A stretch of DNA of 64,000 nucleotides from Streptomyces roseofulvus (GTDB lineage Bacteria; Actinomycetota; Actinomycetes; Streptomycetales; Streptomycetaceae): contig NZ_BAAAWE010000001.1 in NCBI RefSeq assembly GCF_039534915.1, positions 1,736,001 to 1,800,000 on the forward strand, read 5' to 3'. How positions within the stretch are numbered: position 1 is the first letter of the stretch; the number at the start of each line of letters is the position of its first letter. The translations under genes and the position numbers were made by a program. Below are positions 37,195 to 45,584 of this stretch, one piece after another. The notes beneath the pieces are model-generated. The model saw nothing but the letters and a program-made list of their open reading frames with translations, made no database searches and had not been told where the DNA came from.

Positions 37195-37213
37195 CTAGCT
37201 TAGGCATACCTAA
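37195..37213. promoter_or_regulatory. Iron box (IdeR/DmdR-type operator)
   Basis: The 19 bases 37195-37213 read CTAGCTTAGGCATACCTAA and match 15 of 19 positions of the IdeR/DmdR consensus TTAGGTTAGGCTAACCTAA. The core TTAGG-CATA-CCTAA (37200-37213) is a perfect inverted repeat. It lies 50 bases before the siderophore-interacting protein gene, as expected for iron-dependent repression. Confidence 0.75.
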
Positions 37214-37263
37214 GTCTCAGGTGTGCCCCGCGGCACGCCCCCAGGCAGTCAGGAGAGTCCGCC

Positions 37264-38112
37264 GTGGCAGAGCAGCCGGCCCGCAAGGCCCCCAAGGCCA
37301 CCGAGGCGCACGTCGTCCGCACCGAGCGGCTCACCCCGCACATGGTGCGGGTCGTCCTCGGCGGACCGGGCCTCGACGGCTTCGACGCCGGCACCTACAC
37401 CGACCACTACGTGAAGCTGCTCTTCGCCCCCGAGGGCGTGACCTACCCGGAGCCGTTCGACATGGAGCGGATCCGGGCCGAGCGGCCCCGCGAGGAGTGG
37501 CCCACGACCCGCACGTACACGGTGCGCGCCTGGGATCCGGTCCACCGCGAGCTGACCCTGGACTTCGTGGTCCACGGCGACGAGGGCCTCGCGGGCCCCT
37601 GGGCGGCCCGCGCGCAGGTGGGCGAGACGGTGCGGTTCCTCGGTCCCGGCGGTGGCTACGCCCCGGACCCGGCGGCCGACTGGCACCTTCTCGCGGGCGA
37701 CGAGAGCGCCCTGCCGGCGATCGCGGTGGCGCTGGAGCGGCTGCCCGCGGGCGCGCGGGTGCACGCCTTCGTGGAGATCGAGGACGCCGCCGACGAGCAG
37801 AAGTTCGCGACGGCGGACGGCGTCGAGGTGACCTGGCTGCACCGCTCCGGCCGCCCGGCCGGCGAGGCGCTCGTCGAGGCCGTGCGGAAGCTGGACTTCC
37901 CGGCGGGCGACGTGCACGCCTTCGTCCACGGCGAGGCCGGTTTCGTGAAGGAGCTGCGCCGCCATCTGCGCATGGAGCGGCGGGTGGCGCGCGAGCGGCT
38001 GTCCATCTCGGGCTACTGGCGCCTGGGCAAGACGGACGAGGCGTGGCGCGCGATCAAGCGCGAGTGGAACGAGCAGGTGGAGCGGGAGCAGGAGCACCCG
38101 CGGGCCGCCTGA
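37264..38112 (+). CDS. Siderophore-interacting protein (flavin-dependent ferric-siderophore reductase)
   Basis: A 282-residue cytosolic reductase. The FAD-binding domain has LTPHMVRVVLGGPGLDGF and the RTYTVRAWDP (R-x-Y-(T/S)) flavin motif, followed by GPWAARAQVGETVRFLGPGG. The C-terminal SIP domain has WHLLAGDESALPAIAVALER and HAFVHGEAGFVKELRRHLR, then the terminal SGYWRLGKTDEAWRAIKREW. It releases iron from imported siderophores with reduced flavin/NAD(P)H. GTG 37264 follows AGGAGAG by 6 bases. The iron box upstream predicts repression by DmdR1 under iron-replete conditions. No siderophore transporter genes lie nearby. Confidence 0.92.
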   Translation: MAEQPARKAPKATEAHVVRTERLTPHMVRVVLGGPGLDGFDAGTYTDHYVKLLFAPEGVTYPEPFDMERIRAERPREEWPTTRTYTVRAWDPVHRELTLDFVVHGDEGLAGPWAARAQVGETVRFLGPGGGYAPDPAADWHLLAGDESALPAIAVALERLPAGARVHAFVEIEDAADEQKFATADGVEVTWLHRSGRPAGEALVEAVRKLDFPAGDVHAFVHGEAGFVKELRRHLRMERRVARERLSISGYWRLGKTDEAWRAIKREWNEQVEREQEHPRAA

Positions 38113-38139
38113 CGCCCGCGCAGGGAGGGGCGGGAGCCG

Positions 38140-38185
38140 ACGGAGGAGGGGTGGGAGCCGACAACGGCTCCCACCCCTCCTCCGT
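38140..38185. terminator. Bidirectional terminator between siderophore protein and MerR gene
   Basis: A perfect 20-bp stem (38140-38159 with 38166-38185, loop GACAAC), the longest simple hairpin in the window, lies between convergent genes and ends two bases before the MerR stop codon. Confidence 0.85.
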
Positions 38186-38186
38186 T

Positions 38187-38864
38187 TCACTTCCCCTCCT
38201 CCCCCTCCCCGTCGCCCCCGAAGACCTCCCCCTTGCCCCCGAAGACGCGGTCCGAGGCGTCGATCTGGGCGAGGCGGCGGAGCGCGGCGAAGAGCGCGTC
38301 CCCGAGGACCGTGCCGACGGCGACGCTCTCGACCAGCTCCTCGCGGGCCACGTGGTGGGCGACGTAGGCGAGGTCGGCCCGGGCGACCTGCTCGGCCGCG
38401 TCCGCGTAGGCGCCGAGCACCTCGCCGAACCGCTCGTGCCCGACGGAGCCGAGGGCGGCGAGCGCGACCGCCAGCGCCTCGGCGGCGGGGTTGCCGGGGA
38501 AGACGCGCCAGTCCCGCTCGCGGACGAGTTCGGTGACCCGCTCCCGCGCCTCGGACAACCGGCCGTCCTCGGCGGGCTCGCCGCCGTAGCGGGGCACCAT
38601 GCGCACGGCCGCCTCGCCGAGCAGGTCGTGGACGGGCCGGCCGGGGTCGTCGACGGCCGCGATCACCTCGCGCACGGCCGCCACGGACAGCCCGCCGACG
38701 TCGATCAGGGCCCGGATCAGACGCAGCCGCCGTACGTGTGTCTCCTCGTACGTGGCCTGGTTCGGGCTCGTCAGCCGGCCGGCCGGAAGCAGTCCCTCCC
38801 GCACGTAGAACTTGATCGTGGGCACCGAGACCCCGGTTCTGCGACTCAACTCGCCGATGCGCAC
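38187..38864 (-). CDS. MerR-family transcriptional regulator
   Basis: A 225-residue protein. The winged HTH at residues 1-70 begins VRIGELSRRTGVSVPTIKFY with YEETHVRRLRLIRALID. A helical effector domain of about 150 residues follows (HDLLGEAAVRMVPRYGGEP, WRVFPGNPAAEALAVALAAL) and a Gly/Glu-rich tail ends it. The domain has no cysteine metal site, so an organic ligand is likely. GTG 38864 is preceded by AAAGGTGA. It is divergent from the membrane protein gene; the gap contains two inverted repeats typical of MerR operators. Confidence 0.85.
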   Translation of the reverse strand: MRIGELSRRTGVSVPTIKFYVREGLLPAGRLTSPNQATYEETHVRRLRLIRALIDVGGLSVAAVREVIAAVDDPGRPVHDLLGEAAVRMVPRYGGEPAEDGRLSEARERVTELVRERDWRVFPGNPAAEALAVALAALGSVGHERFGEVLGAYADAAEQVARADLAYVAHHVAREELVESVAVGTVLGDALFAALRRLAQIDASDRVFGGKGEVFGGDGEGEEGK

Positions 38865-38919
38865 CGCGTGTTCACCTTTCCCCTGCCGTGACGGCCTTGC
38901 CGGACTCCCCTCCATCATA

Positions 38920-38957
38920 GATAGTGGCACTATCAGATAGCGGCAAGCGCCACTATC
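38920..38957. promoter_or_regulatory. Two adjacent inverted repeats, candidate MerR operators
   Basis: GATAGTG-G-CACTATC (38920-38934) is a perfect 15-base palindrome. Two bases later a second element (38936-38957) has arms GATAGCGGC and GCCACTATC around four bases. The arms share GATAG and CTATC, so four related half-sites lie in 38 bp, 56 bases from the MerR start and 25 bases from the membrane-protein start. Confidence 0.65.
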
Positions 38958-38981
38958 CATAACGACAACGGGGGGATCCGT

Positions 38982-40025
38982 ATGTCCACGCGCACACCCA
39001 TGCCCGCCTCCGCCGCCGCGGCCTCACCACCCACGAGCGACCGTCTGCACCGGCCCCTCCTCTGGTTCGCCGCGGCGATGGCCGTCTTCGCCCTCGTCAG
39101 CGCCGGCGGCATCCTGCTCGACGACCGCACCCTCGTCGGCGCCCCGATCTGGACCAAGCCCTTCAAGTTCGCCGTCTCGTTCGTCGCCTACTGCCTGTCG
39201 CTCGCCTGGATGCTGAGCCTGCTGCCCCGCGGCAAGCGCGTCGGCTGGTGGGCCGGCACGGTCGTCACGGTCGCCAGCGCCCTGGAGATGGTGATGATCA
39301 CCCTCCAGGTCGTCCGCGGCAGGCAGAGCCACTTCAACCAGGAGACCCCCTTCGACGCCGCCGTCTTCCAGGCGATGGGCCTCACCGTGGTGATCCTCTG
39401 GCTGGGCGCCCTGACCATCGCCGTCCTCCTGCTCCGCGCCCGCATCCTCGACCGCGCCACCGCCTGGGCCGTCCGCCTCTCCTCGCTCATCGCGCTCGCC
39501 GGCGCCGCCGTCGGCTTCCTGATGGTCCAGCCCACCCCCGACCAGCTCGCCGCCACCGACCCGCCGATCGTCGGCGCCCACAGCGTCGGCGTCCCGGACG
39601 GCGGCGCCGCCCTCCCCGTCACCGGCTGGGCGGCCACCGGCGGAGACCTGCGCATCGCCCACTTCTTCGGCATGCACGCCCTGCAGCTCCTGCCCCTGCT
39701 CCTCCTCGTCCTGACCGCCCTCGCCCCGCGCTTCCCCCGCCTCGCCGACCCCCGCGTCCGCCTCCGCCTGGTCCTCACCGCCTCCGCCGCCTACACCGCC
39801 ACCTTCGCCCTCCTCACCTGGCAGGCCCTCCGAGGCCAGCCCCTCCTCCACCCCGACGCCACCACCCTCACGACGGCGGCCACGATCGCACTCCTCACGA
39901 CAGCAGCCACCACCCTCTCCCTCCGGGGGGCTCCCCCCTCCCCCTCCCCCACCCACCCCTCCCTCCCCCACCCCACCCCGGATCCCACCCCCGGCCCCGC
40001 GTCCCAGCCCCGCCGCCTACGCTGA
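38982..40025 (+). CDS. Multi-pass membrane protein of unknown function
   Basis: A 347-residue protein with about eight hydrophobic helices. Conserved-looking segments are GGILLDDRTLVGAPIWTKPF-KFAVSF, VVRGRQSHFNQETPFDAAVF and RIAHFFGMHALQLLPLLLL (two His in a helix). The C-terminus is a Pro/Ser-rich 40-residue tail. I do not assign a function. ATG 38982 has GGGGGG 7 bases upstream. It is under the presumed control of the divergent MerR regulator and is followed after 4 bases by the ADP-ribosylglycohydrolase gene, probably in the same operon. Confidence 0.7.
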   Translation: MSTRTPMPASAAAASPPTSDRLHRPLLWFAAAMAVFALVSAGGILLDDRTLVGAPIWTKPFKFAVSFVAYCLSLAWMLSLLPRGKRVGWWAGTVVTVASALEMVMITLQVVRGRQSHFNQETPFDAAVFQAMGLTVVILWLGALTIAVLLLRARILDRATAWAVRLSSLIALAGAAVGFLMVQPTPDQLAATDPPIVGAHSVGVPDGGAALPVTGWAATGGDLRIAHFFGMHALQLLPLLLLVLTALAPRFPRLADPRVRLRLVLTASAAYTATFALLTWQALRGQPLLHPDATTLTTAATIALLTTAATTLSLRGAPPSPSPTHPSLPHPTPDPTPGPASQPRRLR

Positions 40026-40029
40026 CGCC

Positions 40030-40959
40030 ATGACCTCCCTCGACCGCGCCGTGGGCGCCGTCCTCGGCTCCGCCGTCGGCGACGCCCTGGGCGCGCCCTT
40101 CGAGTTCGGCCTTCCCGGCGCCTTCCGTGACCGATTCCCTGACGGTGTCGGGGAGTTGTGCGGCGGTGGCGGCTGGGATCCGGGGGAGGCCACGGACGAC
40201 ACCCAGATGGCCGTGCTGGTCGGGGAGTCGCTGGTCGAACGGGGCGGGCTCGATCTGCCCGACGTGTTCGACCGGTTCCGCCGCTGGGCGGCGGCGGACC
40301 CCAAGGACATCGGTCTTCAGACGGAACGGGTGCTGCTGGGCGGCGGTACGTGGGACCTGGCCGCCGCCGTCGACTACCAGGTGGAAGGCCGCGGCGCCGG
40401 CAACGGCTGTCTCATGCGGGCCTCCACGTCCGCCGTCCACTTCGCTCCCCGGGGCCGCGCGGCCACCATGGAGGCCGGCCGCCGGCTGGCCGCCCTCACC
40501 CACGGGCACCGGGCCGCCTGGGAGGGCACCGCCCTCCTGCACGAACTGGTCCGTGTCGCCCTGCTCGGCGAGGACCCGTCGGCCGTGGTTCCGGAGGCCC
40601 TGGCCGAGGTGGACGCGGCTGAGCGGGAGCGCTGGGCCACGGTCCTGGCGCCCGGGTGGCGGCCCGAGGACGCGACGGAGTTCAACGGCGCCGTCTGGCC
40701 TTGTCTCGGCTCCGCCGTGTGGGCGCTGCGCACCACCGGAACCTTCGAGGAGGCCCTGGTGGCCGCGGTCGACCTCGGCGGGGACACGGACACGGTCGCG
40801 GCGGTCACGGGCATGCTGGCGGGCGCCGTGTACGGCTCCGGGGCCATCCCGGAACGCTGGACGGCCGCGCTGCACGTCCCGCTCCCCGGCTTCGGCGACC
40901 GCGTCCTCCGCGCCGACGAGCTGCGGGCGCTCGCGGGCGCTCTCGCCGACGGGGCGTGA
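40030..40959 (+). CDS. ADP-ribosylglycohydrolase (DraG/ARH-type)
   Basis: A 309-residue protein that should hydrolyse ADP-ribose from proteins or other carriers. It begins LDRAVGAVLGSAVGDALGAP, the family start. The metal-binding motifs are WDPGEATDDTQMAVLVGE and AAVDLGGDTDTVAAVTGMLA. The middle GAGNGCLMRASTSAV is also a family signature. The start is 4 bases after the preceding stop. It may be coupled to the membrane-protein gene. No ADP-ribosyltransferase is encoded nearby, so the target is unknown. Confidence 0.9.
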   Translation: MTSLDRAVGAVLGSAVGDALGAPFEFGLPGAFRDRFPDGVGELCGGGGWDPGEATDDTQMAVLVGESLVERGGLDLPDVFDRFRRWAAADPKDIGLQTERVLLGGGTWDLAAAVDYQVEGRGAGNGCLMRASTSAVHFAPRGRAATMEAGRRLAALTHGHRAAWEGTALLHELVRVALLGEDPSAVVPEALAEVDAAERERWATVLAPGWRPEDATEFNGAVWPCLGSAVWALRTTGTFEEALVAAVDLGGDTDTVAAVTGMLAGAVYGSGAIPERWTAALHVPLPGFGDRVLRADELRALAGALADGA

Positions 40960-40993
40960 CCGGGCTCGGCCGTCGCGGTGCGGTGGTGGCGCC

Positions 40994-42367
40994 TCAGCCC
41001 CGCTGTCGGGAGTGGACCGTCGCGAGGACCTCGCGGTCCGGTTGGAGGGTGAGGCTGGGGACCGGGCGTATCTCCTCGGGTTCCACGTTCAGGTCGTAGC
41101 GGCGGGCCAGGACGGCGAGGACGAGGACGGCTTCGACGAGGGCGAAGCGGGTGCCGAGGCAGACGCGGGGGCCGCCGCCGAAGGGGTACCAGGCGTATTC
41201 GGGGATCTTCTCCGCCGGCCGGCCCTCGGCGTCGGTGAGCCAGCGCTCGGGGCGGAACGTGTCGGCGTCGCCGTACCAGCGGGGGTCGCGGTGGGTGGCC
41301 CACTGGCTGGACCAGACGCGGGTGCCGGGCGGAACGGGGCTGCCGCCGAGGGTGGCGCCCTCCTTGGCGATGCCGGTGAGGAGCCAGATGGTCGGGTAGA
41401 GGCGGAGGGTCTCCTTGACCACCGCCTGGGCGTAGGTGAGCGAGGCGTAGTCGTCGTAGCCGGGCTCGTGGTCGGCGAGGACGCGGTCCAGTTCCTCGGT
41501 GAGGGTGCGCCTTGCCTTCTCGTTGCGGGAGAGCAGGTACCAGGCCCAGACGAGGGTGGAGCTGGTGGTTTCGTGGCCGCCGATGTAGAGGGTGACCGTC
41601 TCGTCGCGGATCTCGCGGTCGGAGAGGTGGGCGCCGGTCTCGTCCCGGGCGGTGAGGAGCCGGCTGAGGAGGTCGGGGCGGTCCTCGCCGCCGTCGCGGT
41701 GGCGGGAGACGATACGGGAGACCTCGGCGTCGATGACGGCGGTGGCGCGCCTGACCCGGGCGCGTCCGGGGGTCGGGATCCAGTCGGGCAGCAGGGCGCC
41801 GATGCCGCTGAGTTCGGCCCCGATCTCCTGCTGGGCGACGTCCATGGCCCGGCCGATGGCTTCGGCGTCGGCGGCGGTGTCCGTGCCGAAGATGGTGCGG
41901 ACGGCGATGAGCTGGGTGAGGGCGGCCATCTCCTTCTTGATGTCGATCCGCTGTCCGTCGGTCCAGCGGTCGGCGAGGGCGACGGCGCACTCCGCCATGG
42001 TGGCCGCGTAGGAGCGGACCTGTTTGGGGCGGACGGACGGCTGGACCAGGGAGCGCTTGCGGCGCCAGTCGCGGCCCTTGGCGACGACCACGCCGTTGCC
42101 GAGCAGGGTGCGCAGGGCGATGCCCAGGTCGGGCTGGTCGAAGGTGTTCTCGACCTCGGTGAGCAGTTCTCCGATGGTGTCCGGGTGGGCGATGAAGAGG
42201 ACGGGGCTGGGGCCGAAGCGCCAGCGGACGACGTCGCCCCGCTCGCGGAGCCGTTCGAAGAAGGCGAGGGGGTCCTTCCCGAAGGCGGGGAGGTTGCCGA
42301 GGAGCGGCACGCCGCGTGGTCCTTCGGCGATGGTGATCCCGGTCTCGGTGCCGGCGTGCGTGGTCAC
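40994..42367 (-). CDS. Cytochrome P450 monooxygenase
   Basis: A 457-residue heme enzyme. The I-helix has YIGGHETTSSTLVWAWYLLS, the K-helix has VKETLRLYP (ExxR), and the heme loop FGGGPRVCLGTRFALVEA ligates iron through Cys403. The PERWL region and the length resemble the CYP102/CYP4-like hydroxylases more than the short soluble Streptomyces P450s. No redoxin or reductase lies next to it. GTG 42367 follows GGAGGGG by 6 bases. The substrate is unknown, and no biosynthetic neighbours are visible. Confidence 0.9.
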   Translation of the reverse strand: MTTHAGTETGITIAEGPRGVPLLGNLPAFGKDPLAFFERLRERGDVVRWRFGPSPVLFIAHPDTIGELLTEVENTFDQPDLGIALRTLLGNGVVVAKGRDWRRKRSLVQPSVRPKQVRSYAATMAECAVALADRWTDGQRIDIKKEMAALTQLIAVRTIFGTDTAADAEAIGRAMDVAQQEIGAELSGIGALLPDWIPTPGRARVRRATAVIDAEVSRIVSRHRDGGEDRPDLLSRLLTARDETGAHLSDREIRDETVTLYIGGHETTSSTLVWAWYLLSRNEKARRTLTEELDRVLADHEPGYDDYASLTYAQAVVKETLRLYPTIWLLTGIAKEGATLGGSPVPPGTRVWSSQWATHRDPRWYGDADTFRPERWLTDAEGRPAEKIPEYAWYPFGGGPRVCLGTRFALVEAVLVLAVLARRYDLNVEPEEIRPVPSLTLQPDREVLATVHSRQRG

Positions 42368-42442
42368 GTTCGTCCCCTCCCCCACTGGCTTGCGCGGTGT
42401 GTGGGTCCATGCAAGCGGACGGTCCGGTCCTCGCGCCAGCCC

Positions 42443-42465
42443 TGTGGACAACCCCCTGTGGACAA
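42443..42465 (-). other. Two DnaA boxes in tandem
   Basis: TTGTCCACA, the preferred Streptomyces DnaA box, occurs twice on the minus strand (42451-42443 and 42465-42457), 14 bases apart, in the 169-base gap between the P450 start and the helicase stop. They are same-oriented direct repeats of CTGTGGACAACC on the plus strand. No DUE or dnaA/dnaN lies here, so this is not oriC. DnaA binding, titration or transcriptional control is inferred. Confidence 0.55.
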
Positions 42466-42484
42466 CCCGGGAGTTCGTACGGGA

Positions 42485-42514
42485 ACGGCCCGTGGTGTCT
42501 CCACCACGGGCCGT
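42485..42514 (-). terminator. Terminator of the helicase gene
   Basis: A perfect 13-bp stem (ACGGCCCGTGGTG at 42485-42497 with 42502-42514, loop TCTC), 22 bases after the helicase stop codon. Confidence 0.8.
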
Positions 42515-42536
42515 CCTCCAGGGATGTGAGGGTGTG

Positions 42537-45365
42537 TCAGCCGACGGAGCTGTAGGCCACCACGCCGCGCAGGAGGGCGTCCACGGCCTTGCGCGCGTTC
42601 TTCGCGACCGTGCTGTTCTCCTTGGGGGCCGCCGCGGCGATCTGGCCGAGGACGTCGATGACCTGCTTGCACCAGCGGACGAAGTCGCCGGCGGGCATCT
42701 CGGCCTCGCGGAGCACCTCGTCGAGGCTCTTGTCGGAGGCCCACTGGTAGGCGGCCCAGGCGAAACCGAGGTCGGGCTCGCGCTGGCCGACGCCTTCGGC
42801 CTGGCTGATCTTGAACTCCTCCTCCAGGCCGTCGAGGCGGCCCCAGATGCGGACCATCTCGCCGAGCGCCGCCTTGGCGCGGCCGCCGGGGACCTTGGGC
42901 GCGACGGCGTCGTCGGCCTGCCGGGCCTCGAAGACGAGGGCGGAGACGCAGGCGGCGAGCTCGGCGGGGTCGAGTCCTTCCCAGACGCCTTCGCGGAGGC
43001 ATTCGCTGGCGAGCAGGTCGAGTTCGCCGTAGAGCCGGGCGAGCCGCTTGCCGTTGTCGGTGACCTCGTCGGCGCGGAGGTAGTCGAGCTCGGTGAGGAG
43101 CGCGACGATCCGGTCGAAGGTGCGGGCGATGGTGTTCGTCCGGCCTTCGATGCGCCGCTCCAGCTGCCGGGTGTCGCGCTGGAGCCGGTAGTAGCGCTCG
43201 GCCCAGCGGGCGTGGTCCTCGCGCTCGTCGCAGCCGTGGCAGGGGTGGGCGCGGAGGGCGCTGCGCAGGCGGGCGATCTCGCGGTCGTCGGCGGCGCCGG
43301 AGCGCTGCTTGCGGTGCCGTTCGGGGTTGATGTGCCCGGCCTTGGAGCGCAGGGCGGAGGCGAGGTCGCGGCGGGACTGCGGGGAGCGGGGGTTGAAGGT
43401 CCGGGGGATGCGCATCCGCTCCAGGGCCTCCACCGGGACGGGGAAGTCGATGGAGGCGAGGCGCTTGACCTGCCGCTCGGCGGTGAGGACGAGGGGGCGG
43501 GGGCCGTCGTGGTGCTCGAAGCCGCGGTGTCCGTTGGTGCGGCCGGCGGGGATGCCGGGGTCGAGGACGAGGGCGAGGCCGGCGAACTTGCCGGTGGGCA
43601 CGTGGATGACGTCGCCGGGCTTCAGCCTCTCCAGGGAGGCGGCGGCCTGGGCGCGCCGCTGGGCGGCGCCCTGCTTGGCGAGTTCGGTCTCGCGGTCCTT
43701 GAGGTCGCGGCGGAGCCGCGCGTACTCCTCGAAGTCGCCGAGGTGGCAGGTCATGCCCTCGCGGTAGCCGGCCAGGCCCTCCTCGTTGCGCTGGACCTGG
43801 CGGGAGATGCCGACGACGGAGCGGTCCGCCTGGAACTGGGCGAAGGAGGTCTCCAGGAGTTCCCGGGAGCGGTGCCGGCCGAACTGGTCGACCAGGTTGA
43901 CGGCCATGTTGTAGGAGGGCCGGAAGCTGGAGCGCAGGGGGTAGGTGCGGGTGCCGGCGAGGCCGGCGAGGTGCTCGGGGTCGAGGCCGCGCTGCCAGAG
44001 GACGACGGCGTGGCCCTCGACGTCGATGCCGCGGCGGCCGGCGCGGCCGGTGAGCTGGGTGTACTCGCCGGGGGTGATGTCGGCGTGCTGTTCGCCGTTC
44101 CACTTGACGAGCTTCTCCAGGATGACGGTGCGCGCGGGCATGTTGATGCCGAGGGCGAGCGTCTCGGTGGCGAAGACGGCCTTGACGAGGCCGCGGACGA
44201 AGAGCTCTTCGACGACCTCCTTGAAGGTGGGGAGCATGCCGGCGTGGTGGGCGGCGATGCCGCGCTCCAGCGCTTCCAGCCACTCGTAGTAGCCGAGGAC
44301 GTGGAGGTCCTCGTCGGGGATGGCGGCGGTGCGGGCCTCGACGATCTCGCGGACGCGGAGGCGGGCGGCGTCGTCGTTGAGCCGGAGGCCGGCGTAGAGG
44401 CACTGCTGGACGGCGGCCTCGCAGCCGGCGCGGCTGAAGATGAAGGTGATGGCGGGGAGGAGTCCCTCGGCGTCGAGGCGTTCGATGACCTCGGGGCGGC
44501 CGGGGGTCCAGATGCGGGAGCGCTGGCGGCGCTCGCGCTCGCGGTCGGCCTCGCGGACCATCTTGCCGCGGCGGCGGTCGCGGGGGTTGTAGGTGCGCGA
44601 GTTCTCGGTGCGGGCGAGGCGGAGGAGGTCGGGGTTGACCTCGCGGCGGGCGGCGCCGCGGCCGCCGTGGTCGGTCTCCTCCTCGAAGAGGTCGTACATC
44701 CGGCGGCCGGCGAGGACGTGCTGCCAGAGGGGGACGGGGCGCTCTTCGGAGACGATGACGTCGGTGTCGCCGCGCACGGTGTCGAGCCAGTCGCCGAACT
44801 CCTCGGCGTTGGACACGGTGGCGGAGAGGGAGACGAGGGTGACCGACTCGGGGAGGTGGATGATCACTTCCTCCCACACGGCGCCGCGGAAGCGGTCGGA
44901 GAGGTAGTGCACCTCGTCCATGACGACGTAGCCGAGGCCGGAGAGGGCCTGGGACCCCGCGTAGAGCATGTTGCGGAGGACCTCGGTGGTCATGACGACG
45001 ATCGGCGCGTCGCCGTTGACGCTGTTGTCGCCGGTGAGGAGGCCGACCTTGTCGGGGCCGTACCGCTTGACGAGGTCGGCGTACTTCTGGTTCGACAGCG
45101 CCTTGATGGGGGTCGTGTAGAAGCACTTGCGGCCCTGGGTGAGGGCGAGGTGGACGGCGAACTCGCCGACGATGGTCTTGCCGGAGCCCGTGGGGGCGGC
45201 GACGAGCACGCCCTTGCCCGCTTCGAGAGCCTGGCACGCCTCGATCTGGAAGGGGTCCAGGCCGAACTCGTACATCTCTCGGAAGGGGGCCAGTGCGGTG
45301 GCCTGCTCTGCGTTGCGCGCGCGTGCGGCCGCGTACGCCTCGGCTGGGGTGAGGTCCTCTGTCAT
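42537..45365 (-). CDS. DEAD/DEAH-box RNA helicase (HelY/Ski2-like)
   Basis: A 942-residue superfamily 2 helicase. Walker A is APTGSGKT (57-64), DEVH is at 150-153, SATVSN follows, and the second RecA domain has TETLALGINMPARTVI and QLTGRAGRRGID. The C-terminal half is the DSHCT/Ski2-type arch with a CHGCDEREDHARW cysteine motif. It unwinds structured RNA, probably in RNA decay or rRNA processing. It ends at a terminator. It is separated by 219 bases from the tat genes, which are transcribed in the same direction. Confidence 0.92.
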   Translation of the reverse strand: MTEDLTPAEAYAAARARNAEQATALAPFREMYEFGLDPFQIEACQALEAGKGVLVAAPTGSGKTIVGEFAVHLALTQGRKCFYTTPIKALSNQKYADLVKRYGPDKVGLLTGDNSVNGDAPIVVMTTEVLRNMLYAGSQALSGLGYVVMDEVHYLSDRFRGAVWEEVIIHLPESVTLVSLSATVSNAEEFGDWLDTVRGDTDVIVSEERPVPLWQHVLAGRRMYDLFEEETDHGGRGAARREVNPDLLRLARTENSRTYNPRDRRRGKMVREADRERERRQRSRIWTPGRPEVIERLDAEGLLPAITFIFSRAGCEAAVQQCLYAGLRLNDDAARLRVREIVEARTAAIPDEDLHVLGYYEWLEALERGIAAHHAGMLPTFKEVVEELFVRGLVKAVFATETLALGINMPARTVILEKLVKWNGEQHADITPGEYTQLTGRAGRRGIDVEGHAVVLWQRGLDPEHLAGLAGTRTYPLRSSFRPSYNMAVNLVDQFGRHRSRELLETSFAQFQADRSVVGISRQVQRNEEGLAGYREGMTCHLGDFEEYARLRRDLKDRETELAKQGAAQRRAQAAASLERLKPGDVIHVPTGKFAGLALVLDPGIPAGRTNGHRGFEHHDGPRPLVLTAERQVKRLASIDFPVPVEALERMRIPRTFNPRSPQSRRDLASALRSKAGHINPERHRKQRSGAADDREIARLRSALRAHPCHGCDEREDHARWAERYYRLQRDTRQLERRIEGRTNTIARTFDRIVALLTELDYLRADEVTDNGKRLARLYGELDLLASECLREGVWEGLDPAELAACVSALVFEARQADDAVAPKVPGGRAKAALGEMVRIWGRLDGLEEEFKISQAEGVGQREPDLGFAWAAYQWASDKSLDEVLREAEMPAGDFVRWCKQVIDVLGQIAAAAPKENSTVAKNARKAVDALLRGVVAYSSVG

Positions 45366-45444
45366 CTTGTCTTCGAGACTACCCGCCCCCTCTGACAGCC
45401 ACGCGATCTTTATGGAGGGCCGTGCGGGGCGGCCGGGGACGGCG

Positions 45445-45477
45445 AAGGTCCCCGCGGACGGTGACCGGGGGGACCTT
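45445..45477 (-). terminator. Terminator of tatC
   Basis: AAGGTCCCC (45445-45453) and GGGGACCTT (45469-45477) form a perfect 9-bp stem over a 15-base loop, between the end of tatC and the helicase start. The rest of the 219-base gap (45366-45584) has no gene. Confidence 0.6.
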
Positions 45478-45584
45478 GCGGACGGGCGGTGACGGCGCGG
45501 TGACGTCGGGCGATGCCGTGGCCGCCGGTGTCGCGTCGTGGCCGTCGTCGGCGTCGGGCGGCGTCGTCGTGCCCGCCGGTGACG

